DNA from: Mucilaginibacter jinjuensis
Lineage (GTDB): Bacteria; Bacteroidota; Bacteroidia; Sphingobacteriales; Sphingobacteriaceae
Length of the DNA: 64,000 nucleotides
Assembly: GCF_028596025.1 (NCBI RefSeq)
Contig: NZ_CP117167.1
Location: 434,001-498,000 of the forward strand
Reading direction: 5' to 3'
In this document: piece after piece, positions 1-8,189 of the stretch
Layout: each line of letters starts with the position of its first letter
How positions within the stretch are numbered: the stretch's first letter is position 1
Notes under the pieces: generated by a model
What the model was told of the DNA's origin: nothing
Database searches by the model: none
Seen by the model: only the letters and a program-made list of their open reading frames with translations
Program-made: the position numbers and the translations under genes

Positions 1-63
1 GTCAACCCCAATCAACTAAAGCCCTAACTCAATCAACGTATTCCAACTTAATCAACAAAACTG

Positions 64-71
64 TATCTTTG
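64..71 (+). promoter_or_regulatory. Promoter -7 element of yicC
   Basis: The sequence TATCTTTG matches the Bacteroidota sigma-factor -7 consensus TAnnTTTG. It ends only 3 bases before the ATG at 75, so the transcript is probably leaderless or nearly so. No clear TTG is seen at the expected -33 distance. Confidence 0.6.
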
Positions 72-74
72 CAC

Positions 75-950
75 ATGATAAAGTCAATGACAGGGTACGG
101 CATCGCTGTTTCCGACTCTGGCAGCACCAAATACACAGTTGAGATTAAATCGCTCAACAGCAAGTTCCTCGAGTTGTCGCTGCGCATGCCCAAAGCTTTT
201 TCCGAAAAAGAGTTTCAATTACGTACGGACTGTAACAAGCAGATCGAGCGTGGTAAAGTAAACCTCAGCATTAATATTGAGCAAGCTGACAAGCAAGCCA
301 AAGCTGCAGGTATCGATACCGTTTTGTTGAAACACTATTATGATCAGCTTAAATCGGTAAGCGAAAGCCTAAACGAACCTACCAGTAACCTGCTGCAACT
401 GGCATTAGGCTTACCAGAGGTGGTTAAGTTTGATGAAGAAACCCTATCAGACGAGCAATGGAAAGAAGCCGATAAAACCTTTAAGCAGGCTATGGCAGCA
501 TTTCAGCAGTTCAGGATTGATGAAGGCGCTGTTTTGGAGAACGAAGTGCGTGGCCGCATTGCTATCATACTGCAAAACCTGGAGCAGGTAGTTTTAGAAG
601 AACCAAAGCGTGTTGCCCAGGTTCGCGAACGTTTGCAAACCTTCCTTTCTGATGCCGTTGGCCGTGAAAACGTTGACCAGAACCGCCTGGAGCAGGAACT
701 GATCTATTACATCGACAAATTTGATGTTACCGAAGAAAAAGTAAGGCTAAAAAGCCATTGCGACTACTTTTTGGAAACCCTGAAAAGTGATGATGCCAAT
801 GGTAAAAAACTTGGCTTTATATCGCAGGAAATAGGCCGGGAAATTAATACCCTGGGCTCAAAAGCCAATGACGCTGCCATCCAAAAGCTGGTAGTAGGCA
901 TGAAAGAAGAACTTGAAAAAATTAAAGAACAACTATTAAACGTGTTGTAG
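75..950 (+). CDS. yicC: YicC family endoribonuclease
   Basis: A 291-residue protein of the YicC/YloC family, cytoplasmic RNA-processing or RNA-decay nucleases. The N-terminus MIKSMTGYG is the family signature, and the C-terminal part (about residues 215-291, with EKVRLKSHCDYF and GKKLGFISQEIGREINT) is the conserved DUF1732 region that normally ends in a charged helix. The length is normal. I chose ATG 75, which gives the family N-terminus, over an in-frame TTG at 69 that lies inside the promoter box. It precedes gmk and nadD on the same strand, an arrangement common in Bacteroidota that suggests co-regulation with nucleotide metabolism. The family assignment is secure; the RNA target cannot be told from sequence. 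Confidence 0.93.
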   Translation: MIKSMTGYGIAVSDSGSTKYTVEIKSLNSKFLELSLRMPKAFSEKEFQLRTDCNKQIERGKVNLSINIEQADKQAKAAGIDTVLLKHYYDQLKSVSESLNEPTSNLLQLALGLPEVVKFDEETLSDEQWKEADKTFKQAMAAFQQFRIDEGAVLENEVRGRIAIILQNLEQVVLEEPKRVAQVRERLQTFLSDAVGRENVDQNRLEQELIYYIDKFDVTEEKVRLKSHCDYFLETLKSDDANGKKLGFISQEIGREINTLGSKANDAAIQKLVVGMKEELEKIKEQLLNVL

Positions 951-957
951 TGGATAG

Positions 958-1039
958 TTAGTGAGTTAGTGAGTGTTGAGTTGTGAATGTCAAGCTCACC
1001 ATTCGATATAACTCACTAACTCACTCATTCACTAACTCA
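958..1039. repeat. Inverted repeat of TTAGTGAG units
   Basis: Between yicC and gmk, the left arm is built from tandem TTAGTGAG units and the right arm from their complement CTCACTAA. At least 15 bases pair perfectly (AGTGAGTTAGTGAGT with ACTCACTAACTCACT). Related TGAGT-rich strings occur at 12976-13020 and 15967-16110. It could fold as a long hairpin in the yicC-gmk transcript, but no T-run follows, so it is not an obvious terminator. Confidence 0.6.
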
Positions 1040-1049
1040 AAACTATATT

Positions 1050-1619
1050 ATGACCCAAGGCAAACTGGTTATATTTTCTGCACCGTCGGGAGCCGGTAAA
1101 ACTACCATAGTACATCACCTGCTATCTAAAATGTCCGAGCTGGAGTTTTCTATCTCGGCAACTACGCGCGAAGCACGAGGCGACGAGCGTAACGGAACCG
1201 ATTATTATTTTATTAGTGTAGAAGAATTTTTGCACCGTATTGCCAAAAAGCATTTTGTTGAGTTTGAGGAAGTATATAGCGGCACGTTTTACGGTACGCT
1301 GCGCGAAGAAATTGAACGTATCTGGAAAACTGGTAAAACCGTGATATTTGATATTGATGTTGAGGGCGGCTTGCACCTTAAGCGCAAGTATGGCAACCAG
1401 GCTTTGGCCATATTTGTTCAGCCACCATCACTGGAGGTATTGAAAGAAAGATTAACCGGCCGCGGTACCGATAGCGTTAAAAAGCTGGAAGAGCGATTTG
1501 AGAAAGCAGAAAAGGAATTAAACTACGCACCACGCTTTGATGTGATACTAAAAAATCACGACCTTGAAACTGCCTGTAAAGAAGCAGAGCAGTTGGTAAA
1601 AGATTTTATAAAGGAATAA
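1050..1619 (+). CDS. gmk: Guanylate kinase
   Basis: A 189-residue guanylate kinase (ATP + GMP to ADP + GDP), the essential step from GMP to GDP in purine metabolism. The P-loop APSGAGKTT lies at about residues 11-19. The GMP-binding region follows with SATTREARGDERNGTDYYF near residues 36-54 (family form TTRxPRxGExxGxDYxF), then FDIDVEGG near 99-106, where the aspartates hold Mg and GMP. Length and motifs are normal. It starts 100 bases after yicC across a repeat hairpin and is probably read from the yicC promoter or a nearby one. Confidence 0.97.
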   Translation: MTQGKLVIFSAPSGAGKTTIVHHLLSKMSELEFSISATTREARGDERNGTDYYFISVEEFLHRIAKKHFVEFEEVYSGTFYGTLREEIERIWKTGKTVIFDIDVEGGLHLKRKYGNQALAIFVQPPSLEVLKERLTGRGTDSVKKLEERFEKAEKELNYAPRFDVILKNHDLETACKEAEQLVKDFIKE

Positions 1620-1712
1620 GCTGTTTGGTTTGATATTATTAAACACTTAGTTGTTTTCTTAATGGAATTATAATATATTGCCTATATAATTCAAAATCCG
1701 GTATTGTAGAAA

Positions 1713-2285
1713 ATGAAGATAGGCTTGTTGTTCGGCTCTTTTAACCCTATACATATAGGCCATTTAATTATTGCTAATTATATGGCCAACCATACCGAAC
1801 TTGATAAAGTTTGGCTGGTAGTATCGCCGCAAAACCCCTTCAAGAAGCTGGGCGACCTGATTAATACCTACGACCGCCTTGAGATGGCGCGCCTGGCTAC
1901 AGATAATTCGGAGAATATTTCGGTTAGCGATATTGAGCTTAAAATGCCGCAACCATCGTACACCATCGATACCCTTACCCTGCTTAAAGAGAAATATCCC
2001 GAGCATGAGTTTGCGCTCATTATGGGTTCTGATAACCTGATCTCATTACCCAAGTGGAAAAACTATAAGCTCATACTGCGCGATTACCGCGTTTACGTAT
2101 ACCCACGCCCCGGTTATGAAAATGCCGACCTGGCTAATCACCCATCGGTAACCATCACCATGACACCGCTGATGGAGCTTTCTGCAACGTTTATCCGCAA
2201 GTCTATCGCGGCTAAAAAGAATGTGCAATACTTTGTACCCGACCCGGTTTTGAAGTTTATAGAAAATAAAAATCTGTATAGTTAG
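1713..2285 (+). CDS. nadD: Nicotinate-nucleotide adenylyltransferase
   Basis: A 190-residue NaMN adenylyltransferase that makes deamido-NAD from ATP and nicotinate mononucleotide in NAD biosynthesis. The nucleotidyltransferase signature GSFNPIHIGHL is at residues 8-18, with the catalytic HxGH. MGSDNL near residue 109 and LSATFIRKSI near 162-171 correspond to the ISSTxIR motif that binds ATP. The length is typical. It is third in the yicC-gmk-nadD run, 93 bases after gmk. No clear promoter was found in that gap. Confidence 0.96.
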   Translation: MKIGLLFGSFNPIHIGHLIIANYMANHTELDKVWLVVSPQNPFKKLGDLINTYDRLEMARLATDNSENISVSDIELKMPQPSYTIDTLTLLKEKYPEHEFALIMGSDNLISLPKWKNYKLILRDYRVYVYPRPGYENADLANHPSVTITMTPLMELSATFIRKSIAAKKNVQYFVPDPVLKFIENKNLYS

Positions 2286-2396
2286 TTGCTTTCCGGCATA
2301 ATATTTCTTTAACTTTATTGTAACACAGAATAAAAAGTGGGTGGGTTTCTCAATTGTCATTTTTGTAGAAAAAGTTAACCCATGTTAGTAAATCTG

Positions 2397-2404
2397 TATC
2401 TTTG
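2397..2404 (+). promoter_or_regulatory. Promoter -7 element of a small gene
   Basis: The sequence TATCTTTG fits the Bacteroidota -7 consensus and lies 24 bases before the ATG at 2429. It gives the 59-codon gene its own transcription unit. Confidence 0.55.
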
Positions 2405-2428
2405 ACACCAGAAATAAACGAGATTAAT

Positions 2429-2608
2429 ATGTTAACGAAACACAAAGTTCAAGAACTAATTAATCAACTTCCGGATACATTTTCTGTTGATGATCTGGTA
2501 GATGAATTGCTGTTATGGCAGAATATTGAGAAGGCCAGACTACAGGTTAAAAACCGCGAAAACGCAGGTGATAAGCCGGTAGAAAGAACCTTAGCATTTG
2601 CAATGTAA
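2429..2608 (+). CDS. Small conserved-looking protein, 59 aa
   Basis: I do not recognise a named family. The 59-residue product begins MLTKHKVQELINQLPDTFSV and continues with VDDLVDELLLWQNIEKA. The pattern of a short helix, LPDxFSxDDLxxELLL and a charged tail resembles small antitoxin-like or addiction-module components found as orphans in Bacteroidota. No toxin gene is adjacent: downstream lies miaE with its own promoter. A good promoter at 2397 and the amphipathic helix pattern argue that it is real. An in-frame TTG at 2402 overlaps the promoter and was rejected as start. Function unknown. Confidence 0.6.
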   Translation: MLTKHKVQELINQLPDTFSVDDLVDELLLWQNIEKARLQVKNRENAGDKPVERTLAFAM

Positions 2609-2698
2609 CAAATCGCTCTAATCGGGTCGTAGCATATTCTCACCACTGTGCTACCCCGCTTTTCTACAATCATTACCCCGGTTCTTAATATCTTACGT

Positions 2699-2706
2699 TA
2701 TCTTTG
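2699..2706 (+). promoter_or_regulatory. Promoter -7 element of miaE
   Basis: The sequence TATCTTTG (TAnnTTTG consensus) lies 5 bases before the GTG start at 2712. The transcript is therefore expected to have almost no leader. Confidence 0.6.
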
Positions 2707-2711
2707 CTTTT

Positions 2712-3311
2712 GTGAGCGAGAAAACCATTTTAAAATTACAGCTACCTACAGACCCGCTTTGGGTTAAAAATGTGGTGGAAAGCAATATTGAAGAATTATT
2801 GACCGACCATGCTTTTTGCGAACAGAAGGCGGCCAGTAATGCCATCACCATTATTGTACAAAACCCCGACTTGCCCGATCTGGTACAGGAAATGGCCGAT
2901 TTGGTGCGTGAAGAAATGGATCATTTTAAGCGCGTACACGAGTTTATTGTTAAGCGTGGATATACATTAGGCCGCGAACGGAAAGACCACTATGTGAACG
3001 AGCTTTTTAAGTTTCTGCACAAAGGCGGTGGCCGCAGTATACAACGGGTAGACAGGTTGCTGTTTTCGGCGATGATAGAGGCTCGCAGCTGCGAACGTTT
3101 TAAGGTTTTATCTGAGAATATTGCCGATCAGGAGCTATCCGAATTTTACCACGAACTGATGATCAGCGAAGCCGGGCATTATACCATGTTCCTGAAATTT
3201 GCCAAAAAATACAATGATGGGATTGATGTAGATAAGCGCTGGGCCGATTTCCTGGTTTACGAAGCCAACGTAATTAAAAACTACGGCAAAATAGAGAACA
3301 TACACGGCTAA
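2712..3311 (+). CDS. miaE: tRNA-(ms2io6A) hydroxylase
   Basis: A 199-residue MiaE-family di-iron monooxygenase, which hydroxylates the isopentenyl group of ms2i6A at position 37 of tRNAs reading UNN codons. The ferritin-like four-helix bundle shows its iron ligands: an early Glu in the SNIEELLTDHAFCEQKAA helix (residues about 24-41), EEMDHFKRVH (about 73-82), SAMIEARSCERF (about 119-130) and EAGHY (about 156-160), that is the E...ExxH...E...ExxH pattern. The length is normal. The start is GTG at 2712, placed directly behind a strong promoter. It converges on the response regulator gene, with 2 bases between stop codons. Confidence 0.92.
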   Translation: MSEKTILKLQLPTDPLWVKNVVESNIEELLTDHAFCEQKAASNAITIIVQNPDLPDLVQEMADLVREEMDHFKRVHEFIVKRGYTLGRERKDHYVNELFKFLHKGGGRSIQRVDRLLFSAMIEARSCERFKVLSENIADQELSEFYHELMISEAGHYTMFLKFAKKYNDGIDVDKRWADFLVYEANVIKNYGKIENIHG

Positions 3312-3313
3312 TA

Positions 3314-3679
3314 TCAGGCAGCTAATTGCAGCTCGATGCGGTGGATTAAGTTATCCATATCAAAAGGTTTGGCTACAAAATCATTGGGTGCGCCTTTATC
3401 AAACATTACATTATAAGCATTAACATTAGCCGAAAGCAGGATCACCGGTATACGGTTTAATTCGGGGTCGGCCTTCAGGCTTTTGCAAATATTACGGCCA
3501 TCCATGCCCGAGAGCATTACATCCATTAAAATTAAATCGGGGTGATAATTATTCGCTTCGGCAAAAACCAATTCTCCCTGCGAAATAGCTTTTACATCAA
3601 AATCATAAATGTAAAGTATCTCTGTTAGTACTTCTAAAACCCCGGTATCGTCATCGACCACTAAAATGCGCTTTCCCAT
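3314..3679 (-). CDS. Single-domain response regulator
   Basis: A 121-residue stand-alone receiver (CheY-like) protein. It shows the acidic pocket VVDDD near residues 6-10, the phospho-acceptor aspartate in LILMDVMLSG (near residue 50) and the conserved lysine in FVAKPFD (near 104). There is no output domain, so it probably relays phosphate or works by protein contact. No kinase is adjacent. The start at 3679 (MGKRILVVDD) is preferred over an upstream in-frame ATG at 3712, whose eleven extra codons precede the first receiver strand. Confidence 0.88.
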   Translation of the reverse strand: MGKRILVVDDDTGVLEVLTEILYIYDFDVKAISQGELVFAEANNYHPDLILMDVMLSGMDGRNICKSLKADPELNRIPVILLSANVNAYNVMFDKGAPNDFVAKPFDMDNLIHRIELQLAA

Positions 3680-3746
3680 ATTACAATAATTACATATAGT
3701 TGGCAAATGCAATCATTGTGCCACTAAATGTTTAACAGTTTGTCAA

Positions 3747-5351
3747 TCAGGATTTTTTTAGGCTGATTAATCCGGTAGTACTCTGCATATAATTATTAAT
3801 GATGTCTATATCAGTTGTGTCGCTCATAAAGCCAATGTAATTATCGGGCCTTACCACAAGAGTTTTTACATGGTCCTGTCTGATCTCAAAAGCCTCAAAA
3901 ATATGCTGGTTTCGGTCTGATGGTGGCAGATAAAAAAAGTTAAGCCCCGAACCATAAAAATGAGTGATCCAGCGGGCAAAAGCTAACAGTTCCAACTCGG
4001 CCAATCTACCGAAGATAATCATAGTAAAACCGGGTTTGCTGCACCAGGCATGCAGATCTGTCTCTATTTGCTTCTTCTCGTCGTATAGTTTCAGGTAGGG
4101 TAGCCTGTCACCTGCCTTGATTTTATGGGCATGGCTTAGGTGTAGGTTAATATGGCTGTGGCGATAGTTTATACCAAGCTGAGATACACGCTGAAAAAAG
4201 TTTTGCTTAACACCAGCATTACCCCACATCATAGATAGTATTTTAGGCAGTGCAAATCTTTTAAAAAAACGCGCCCACCAGGCTTGCGACATAATGATAT
4301 TAAAAGCCTTGTCAGTGGTTTCTAATAATTGTTTGGCAACCGGCATCCGCTCGGCAGCATAGCTGTTCAGTATACCTTCGTGTATCTTATTGTTGATAAC
4401 ACCGGCCAGTTTCCAGGCCAGGTTGTAGGCATCTTGTAAACCGGTGTTCATACCCTGACCGCCAACGGGGGAGTGGATATGTGCGGCATCGCCAATTAAA
4501 AAGCAGCGGCCTGACCGGAATTTATCGGCCATACGGTGATGTAATTTATAGGTGGTAAACCAGTTGCATTTGTTGACTACGATAGGGCCTTGTGTTATTT
4601 CTTCTGCATACGGTAAAATATCTTCCAGCTTAATATCCTCCTTACCTTCAAACTCAGGGGGCAGACTGCCAATCACCCGGAAGCCGTTTTTATCGGGTGT
4701 AGGGAAAAAGCCGGCGAAGCCCTTGTTTGTTAAATGCAGTTTAATGTAATCATCATCGTGGTTCGATATAATATCGGCCAAATAAAACAGATGGGCGTAA
4801 GTATCACCACTAAAATGAATGCCTGATTGTTTGCGCACTGTGCTGTGTGCACCATCGGCGCCAATAACCCAGTCGGCAGTAATTGTGGCTTCAATACCAT
4901 TTGTAGTTACCGTGGCCTCTACAGTTTTGCTTTTCTGAACGAGCTGCGTTAAACTGGTATTCCAGTAAACAGGCGTGGTGTTTTTGGTTAAATCGCCAAG
5001 TAGTACACGCTCATTTTTATTTTGCGGGTAGATGAATATATAAGGGTAAGGCGTTTCGCCCTGGCCTGTATCGGATAGTGGAAATTTACCCGTGAGCTTA
5101 TCGCCATAAAAAAACTGCAACCCGGCGTTGGGTTTACCTTCTTTTAAAACCTGGTCTACCAAACCCATCTGTCGATAGATCTCCATTGACCGGGCCTGCA
5201 CAGCCAATGCCTGTGAATGATCTGTTGGGCCAAGTTTGCTATCGATAATAACAGGTTCAATACCGTATCGCAACAACTGCGCTGCCATCATTAAACCCGA
5301 GGGGCCTGCGCCCACAATTAAAACTTTGGTGTGCTGGTTGCTAATATTCAT
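3747..5351 (-). CDS. FAD-dependent aromatic-ring monooxygenase
   Basis: A 534-residue group A flavoprotein monooxygenase of the PheA/TfdB/MhpA type (FAD_binding_3), which uses NAD(P)H and O2 to hydroxylate aromatic or polyketide-like substrates. The Rossmann FAD motif VGAGPSGLMMA is near residues 13-23, the DG motif VIGADGAHSTVR near 162-173, and the GD motif LIGDAAHIHSPVGGQGMNTG near 287-306. The C-terminal 150 residues match the thioredoxin-like PHOX domain. Its start codon overlaps the stop of the upstream methyltransferase gene (TGATG), so the two are translationally coupled. The substrate is unknown. Confidence 0.87.
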   Translation of the reverse strand: MNISNQHTKVLIVGAGPSGLMMAAQLLRYGIEPVIIDSKLGPTDHSQALAVQARSMEIYRQMGLVDQVLKEGKPNAGLQFFYGDKLTGKFPLSDTGQGETPYPYIFIYPQNKNERVLLGDLTKNTTPVYWNTSLTQLVQKSKTVEATVTTNGIEATITADWVIGADGAHSTVRKQSGIHFSGDTYAHLFYLADIISNHDDDYIKLHLTNKGFAGFFPTPDKNGFRVIGSLPPEFEGKEDIKLEDILPYAEEITQGPIVVNKCNWFTTYKLHHRMADKFRSGRCFLIGDAAHIHSPVGGQGMNTGLQDAYNLAWKLAGVINNKIHEGILNSYAAERMPVAKQLLETTDKAFNIIMSQAWWARFFKRFALPKILSMMWGNAGVKQNFFQRVSQLGINYRHSHINLHLSHAHKIKAGDRLPYLKLYDEKKQIETDLHAWCSKPGFTMIIFGRLAELELLAFARWITHFYGSGLNFFYLPPSDRNQHIFEAFEIRQDHVKTLVVRPDNYIGFMSDTTDIDIINNYMQSTTGLISLKKS

Positions 5352-6061
5352 CAGGCGTGGAATAATAGAAATATGGTTGGTTTTTTATGCAAGTCGGGCG
5401 TTGCTTTTTTCCAGGCCACAACGGTTTGTGTTTTCACCAGCTCGTCTTCGGCTGTTAAGTTGCAGGCAATGCAAAGGCGGGTATTGGGCTTGCAGCTTTT
5501 CAATATCTCTTCCAACAAAGCATTATTGCGAAAAGGGGTTTCAATAAACAGCTGTGTTTGCTTTAAGCGTTCGGTAAAGCTTTCTAATTCTTTAATACGT
5601 CGGCTACGATCGGCTTTATCAATGGGTAGATACCCGTGAAATGTAAAGCTTTGCCCGTTAAAACCTGAAGCCATAATAGCCAGCAGGATAGAACTGGGCC
5701 CAACCAATGGCACTACCTTAATACCTCGGCGGTGCGCTTCGGCAACCACATCGGCACCTGGGTCAGCTACACCAGGGCAGCCGGCTTCGCTCATTAAGCC
5801 TGCATCCCGGCCGGCTAATAGTCCGGTAAAGAAAGTGCTAATGTCAGCATTGCGGGCATGTTTACTGTAATCGTGGATAATGAGTTGACTTTGCGGTGTT
5901 TGCAGTCCGGCTTCTTTCAGAAACTTGCGGGCAGTTTTTTCATTCTCAACAATGTACTCGGTAATGCTATTAATAGTTTGTACCAGGTAGGGCGTAAAAG
6001 ATTTTGCCGCTGCAGCATCGGCAAGCGGAACTGGTATTAAGTAAAGTGTTCCGGTGGGCAT
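5351..6061 (-). CDS. SAM-dependent methyltransferase, RsmI-like
   Basis: A 236-residue tetrapyrrole-methylase-fold protein related to RsmI, the 16S rRNA C1402 2'-O-methyltransferase. It has the RsmI-type signature MSEAGCPGVADPG near residues 93-105 and LVGPSSILLAIMASGF near 118-133, the SAM-binding loops. It lacks the C-terminal extension of true RsmI and its N-terminus TLYLIPVPLAD differs, as in the short paralogue widespread in Bacteroidota. Its real substrate is not established. The stop overlaps the start of the flavin monooxygenase by one base, suggesting a shared function or at least coupled expression. Confidence 0.8.
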   Translation of the reverse strand: MPTGTLYLIPVPLADAAAAKSFTPYLVQTINSITEYIVENEKTARKFLKEAGLQTPQSQLIIHDYSKHARNADISTFFTGLLAGRDAGLMSEAGCPGVADPGADVVAEAHRRGIKVVPLVGPSSILLAIMASGFNGQSFTFHGYLPIDKADRSRRIKELESFTERLKQTQLFIETPFRNNALLEEILKSCKPNTRLCIACNLTAEDELVKTQTVVAWKKATPDLHKKPTIFLLFHA

Positions 6062-6120
6062 AATTGCAAAAATGCCTTTTTTTATTTAATTTAAGGTTAT
6101 CAGAAAGGAGTTAATCAAAA

Positions 6121-6834
6121 ATGAAATCGTTGGGTATTAATTGGTTTATTGACGGCTGTATTGACTTTGAACATAAAAAATATATCCTGTTGGATTATAT
6201 GCAGCAGATTAACCGCCATTTTGATAAAAACAACCTGTACCCTAACCTTACCGACCTGATATTCCATTACAATAACCTGATGGATTTTAAGCACAACAAA
6301 TCGGTGTTGCAGCAGGCCTTTCCGCAACGTTTAAGTAAAGCAGATATTGAAGCAGTAAAGCTCACGTACAAAAAGATTATACAGGACGATAACTCGATGT
6401 ATGAGATTGAACGCATTATTACCTACGCCATCAGTAAAATGGATCCGGCTATACAAACAGGTAAAGAGCTATATGATTTTGTGGAACGGCATATCAATAT
6501 AGACCCGGTAGGTGTGGTGCCGTTGCTGCCTTATCATGGTTACTTTAGCCTGCGTAATGGCAGTGATAAAACCAACTGGATTTACGAATATCACATCACT
6601 TTTTTTGAAAATAAGGACGATAAGTATCGCGGCATCAACATTGAGTTTATAGACACTTTTGAGCAAGGAATTGCCAATACGCCCGAATCTGTAAAGCTTG
6701 ATCTGGTTAAACACCGCAAGCATTTGCCCAACCCGGCAGTATATTATGTACAGAGTGATATTGCTTTCCCCTTGGAACAAACCTTATTGCCTGTAGCTAA
6801 ACGGAGTTTGGTGAAGTTTATATCGGCAGCGTGA
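6121..6834 (+). CDS. Conserved hypothetical protein, 237 aa
   Basis: I do not recognise a family. The product is soluble (no signal peptide or membrane segment), starts MKSLGINWFIDGCIDFEHKKY and has a mixed alpha/beta composition, with long helical stretches around residues 60-115 and a beta-rich second half. The FIDGCIDFEHKKYILLDYM opening looks like a strand-turn-strand core. An unusually good ribosome binding site, AAAGGAG, sits 10 bases before the ATG, which is rare for this phylum. It is transcribed divergently from the RsmI-like gene across 59 bases. Confidence 0.75.
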   Translation: MKSLGINWFIDGCIDFEHKKYILLDYMQQINRHFDKNNLYPNLTDLIFHYNNLMDFKHNKSVLQQAFPQRLSKADIEAVKLTYKKIIQDDNSMYEIERIITYAISKMDPAIQTGKELYDFVERHINIDPVGVVPLLPYHGYFSLRNGSDKTNWIYEYHITFFENKDDKYRGINIEFIDTFEQGIANTPESVKLDLVKHRKHLPNPAVYYVQSDIAFPLEQTLLPVAKRSLVKFISAA

Positions 6835-6890
6835 TTCTGTTGTCGGTTGCCAGTTATCGGTTGTCGGGGCTACGTATAACGTCCAACTCT

Positions 6891-7982
6891 TTAATCCGTT
6901 AACTCCGGATCAGGTTTGGCTTTTACTGCTTTCACATCTTCGGGGTCATTGATCTTTTTAACGTAGAGCTCATCAACCAAAATAAATACAATTGATAGCA
7001 ATGGTACGGCCAGGATGATCCCCAATGCACCCGAAAGCGTACCCATTAAAACCTGACTGATAATGGTTAACGCAGGTGGCAGCTTGATCATCTTATTCTG
7101 GATAATCGGCGTTACAATATTGCTAACGATGGTTTGCGATACGATATAAATGAGCGATACAATAATCGCTGTATTAAGGCTTACGGTTAAAGCCAATAAA
7201 ACACCCGGTATCATAGCCGCCAATGAACCGAAGTTGGGGATGATTTTAAGCATACCCGCAAATAAGGCCAGTACCAATGTCGCCGGTATACTCATGATAT
7301 TTAACCCGATAAGCAGCATAATGGTAATTAATACCATTGATAGTAGCATGCCTTTAAGCCAGCCTTTTAATGAGAAACTGATACGGTCTATAATACATCG
7401 GCCCAGTTCTTTACGATCATGAGGGATGAGGATGATGATGCCATCTTTATATACAGAGGGGTTTAGTGTAAAGAAGATGGATAAGAACAGTATGATATAA
7501 ATATTGCCCAAAACACCGAAGCTGGTACTGAAAAAATGCTGTGCGGTTACAAAAAGTTTCTGCGAGTTATCATCGTCAGATGTATAATCGAGCACCTTTT
7601 GGCCGAGTGATGTTTCTGCCAGTTTAGATTTAAAATTGGCTACGGTATGCGGCAGGGTATCGCTTAATTCCTTTACCTGGGTTTGGATATTGGCGCCCAT
7701 AAACCAAAGCAATGCAGCCACGATGATAAAAGTACCAACTACCGATAAATACATAGCCGGTTTGCGCCCCCATTTAGTTTTACGCTGAATAATATCACCA
7801 AGTCCGTGGAAATATGTAGATATTAATGCGCCCGCCAGCACCATCAACAGCACATTAAATGCTACCCGTGCTATTAGTATTACTACTACCAACAGGGCTA
7901 CAATGGCAACCGTATGCCATACTTTTTGGATATAGGTTAGTTCTTTTTCTACAGTTTCTGCTTTCTCTTTACCTCGGGTCAT
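6891..7982 (-). CDS. AI-2E family transporter (PerM-like)
   Basis: A 363-residue inner-membrane protein of the AI-2E/PerM family (PF01594). It has a pair of N-terminal membrane helices (about residues 23-60), a third near 72-92, a hydrophilic loop (95-150), and five further helices to about residue 340, ending in a charged cytoplasmic tail rich in Lys and Asp. The family includes the TqsA autoinducer-2 exporter, but most members are Na+/H+ antiporters or of unknown substrate, so no transported molecule should be assumed. The gene is monocistronic. Confidence 0.88.
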   Translation of the reverse strand: MTRGKEKAETVEKELTYIQKVWHTVAIVALLVVVILIARVAFNVLLMVLAGALISTYFHGLGDIIQRKTKWGRKPAMYLSVVGTFIIVAALLWFMGANIQTQVKELSDTLPHTVANFKSKLAETSLGQKVLDYTSDDDNSQKLFVTAQHFFSTSFGVLGNIYIILFLSIFFTLNPSVYKDGIIILIPHDRKELGRCIIDRISFSLKGWLKGMLLSMVLITIMLLIGLNIMSIPATLVLALFAGMLKIIPNFGSLAAMIPGVLLALTVSLNTAIIVSLIYIVSQTIVSNIVTPIIQNKMIKLPPALTIISQVLMGTLSGALGIILAVPLLSIVFILVDELYVKKINDPEDVKAVKAKPDPELTD

Positions 7983-8108
7983 TGTACGTTATACGTTTTA
8001 CGTGGGACGTTGTACGTTTTAAGGCAGGTAGCCTATAAAACGTGTGTGTTTAATAATACGTAATACAATTAGGGGCAGATATGTTTTAATTGGTTGTATT
8101 ATTAAACT

Positions 8109-8146
8109 AAAAAAGCCTCTGGATGATAAATCCAGAGGCTTTTTAA
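8109..8146 (-). terminator. Rho-independent terminator of the aminotransferase gene
   Basis: A perfect hairpin with arms AAGCCTCTGGAT and ATCCAGAGGCTT lies 44 bases beyond the aminotransferase stop, flanked by A- and T-runs so that it can work on both strands. Strings of ACGT-like repeats flank it at 7983-8033 and 8163-8196. Confidence 0.85.
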
Positions 8147-8189
8147 CATTTATTTGCTTCTTAAACGTCTAACGTAAAACGTCCCACGT

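Noticed and set aside
69..74. TTG start for yicC two codons upstream
   Set aside because: It overlaps the promoter box and adds residues not seen in the family; ATG 75 gives the standard MIKSMTGYG start.
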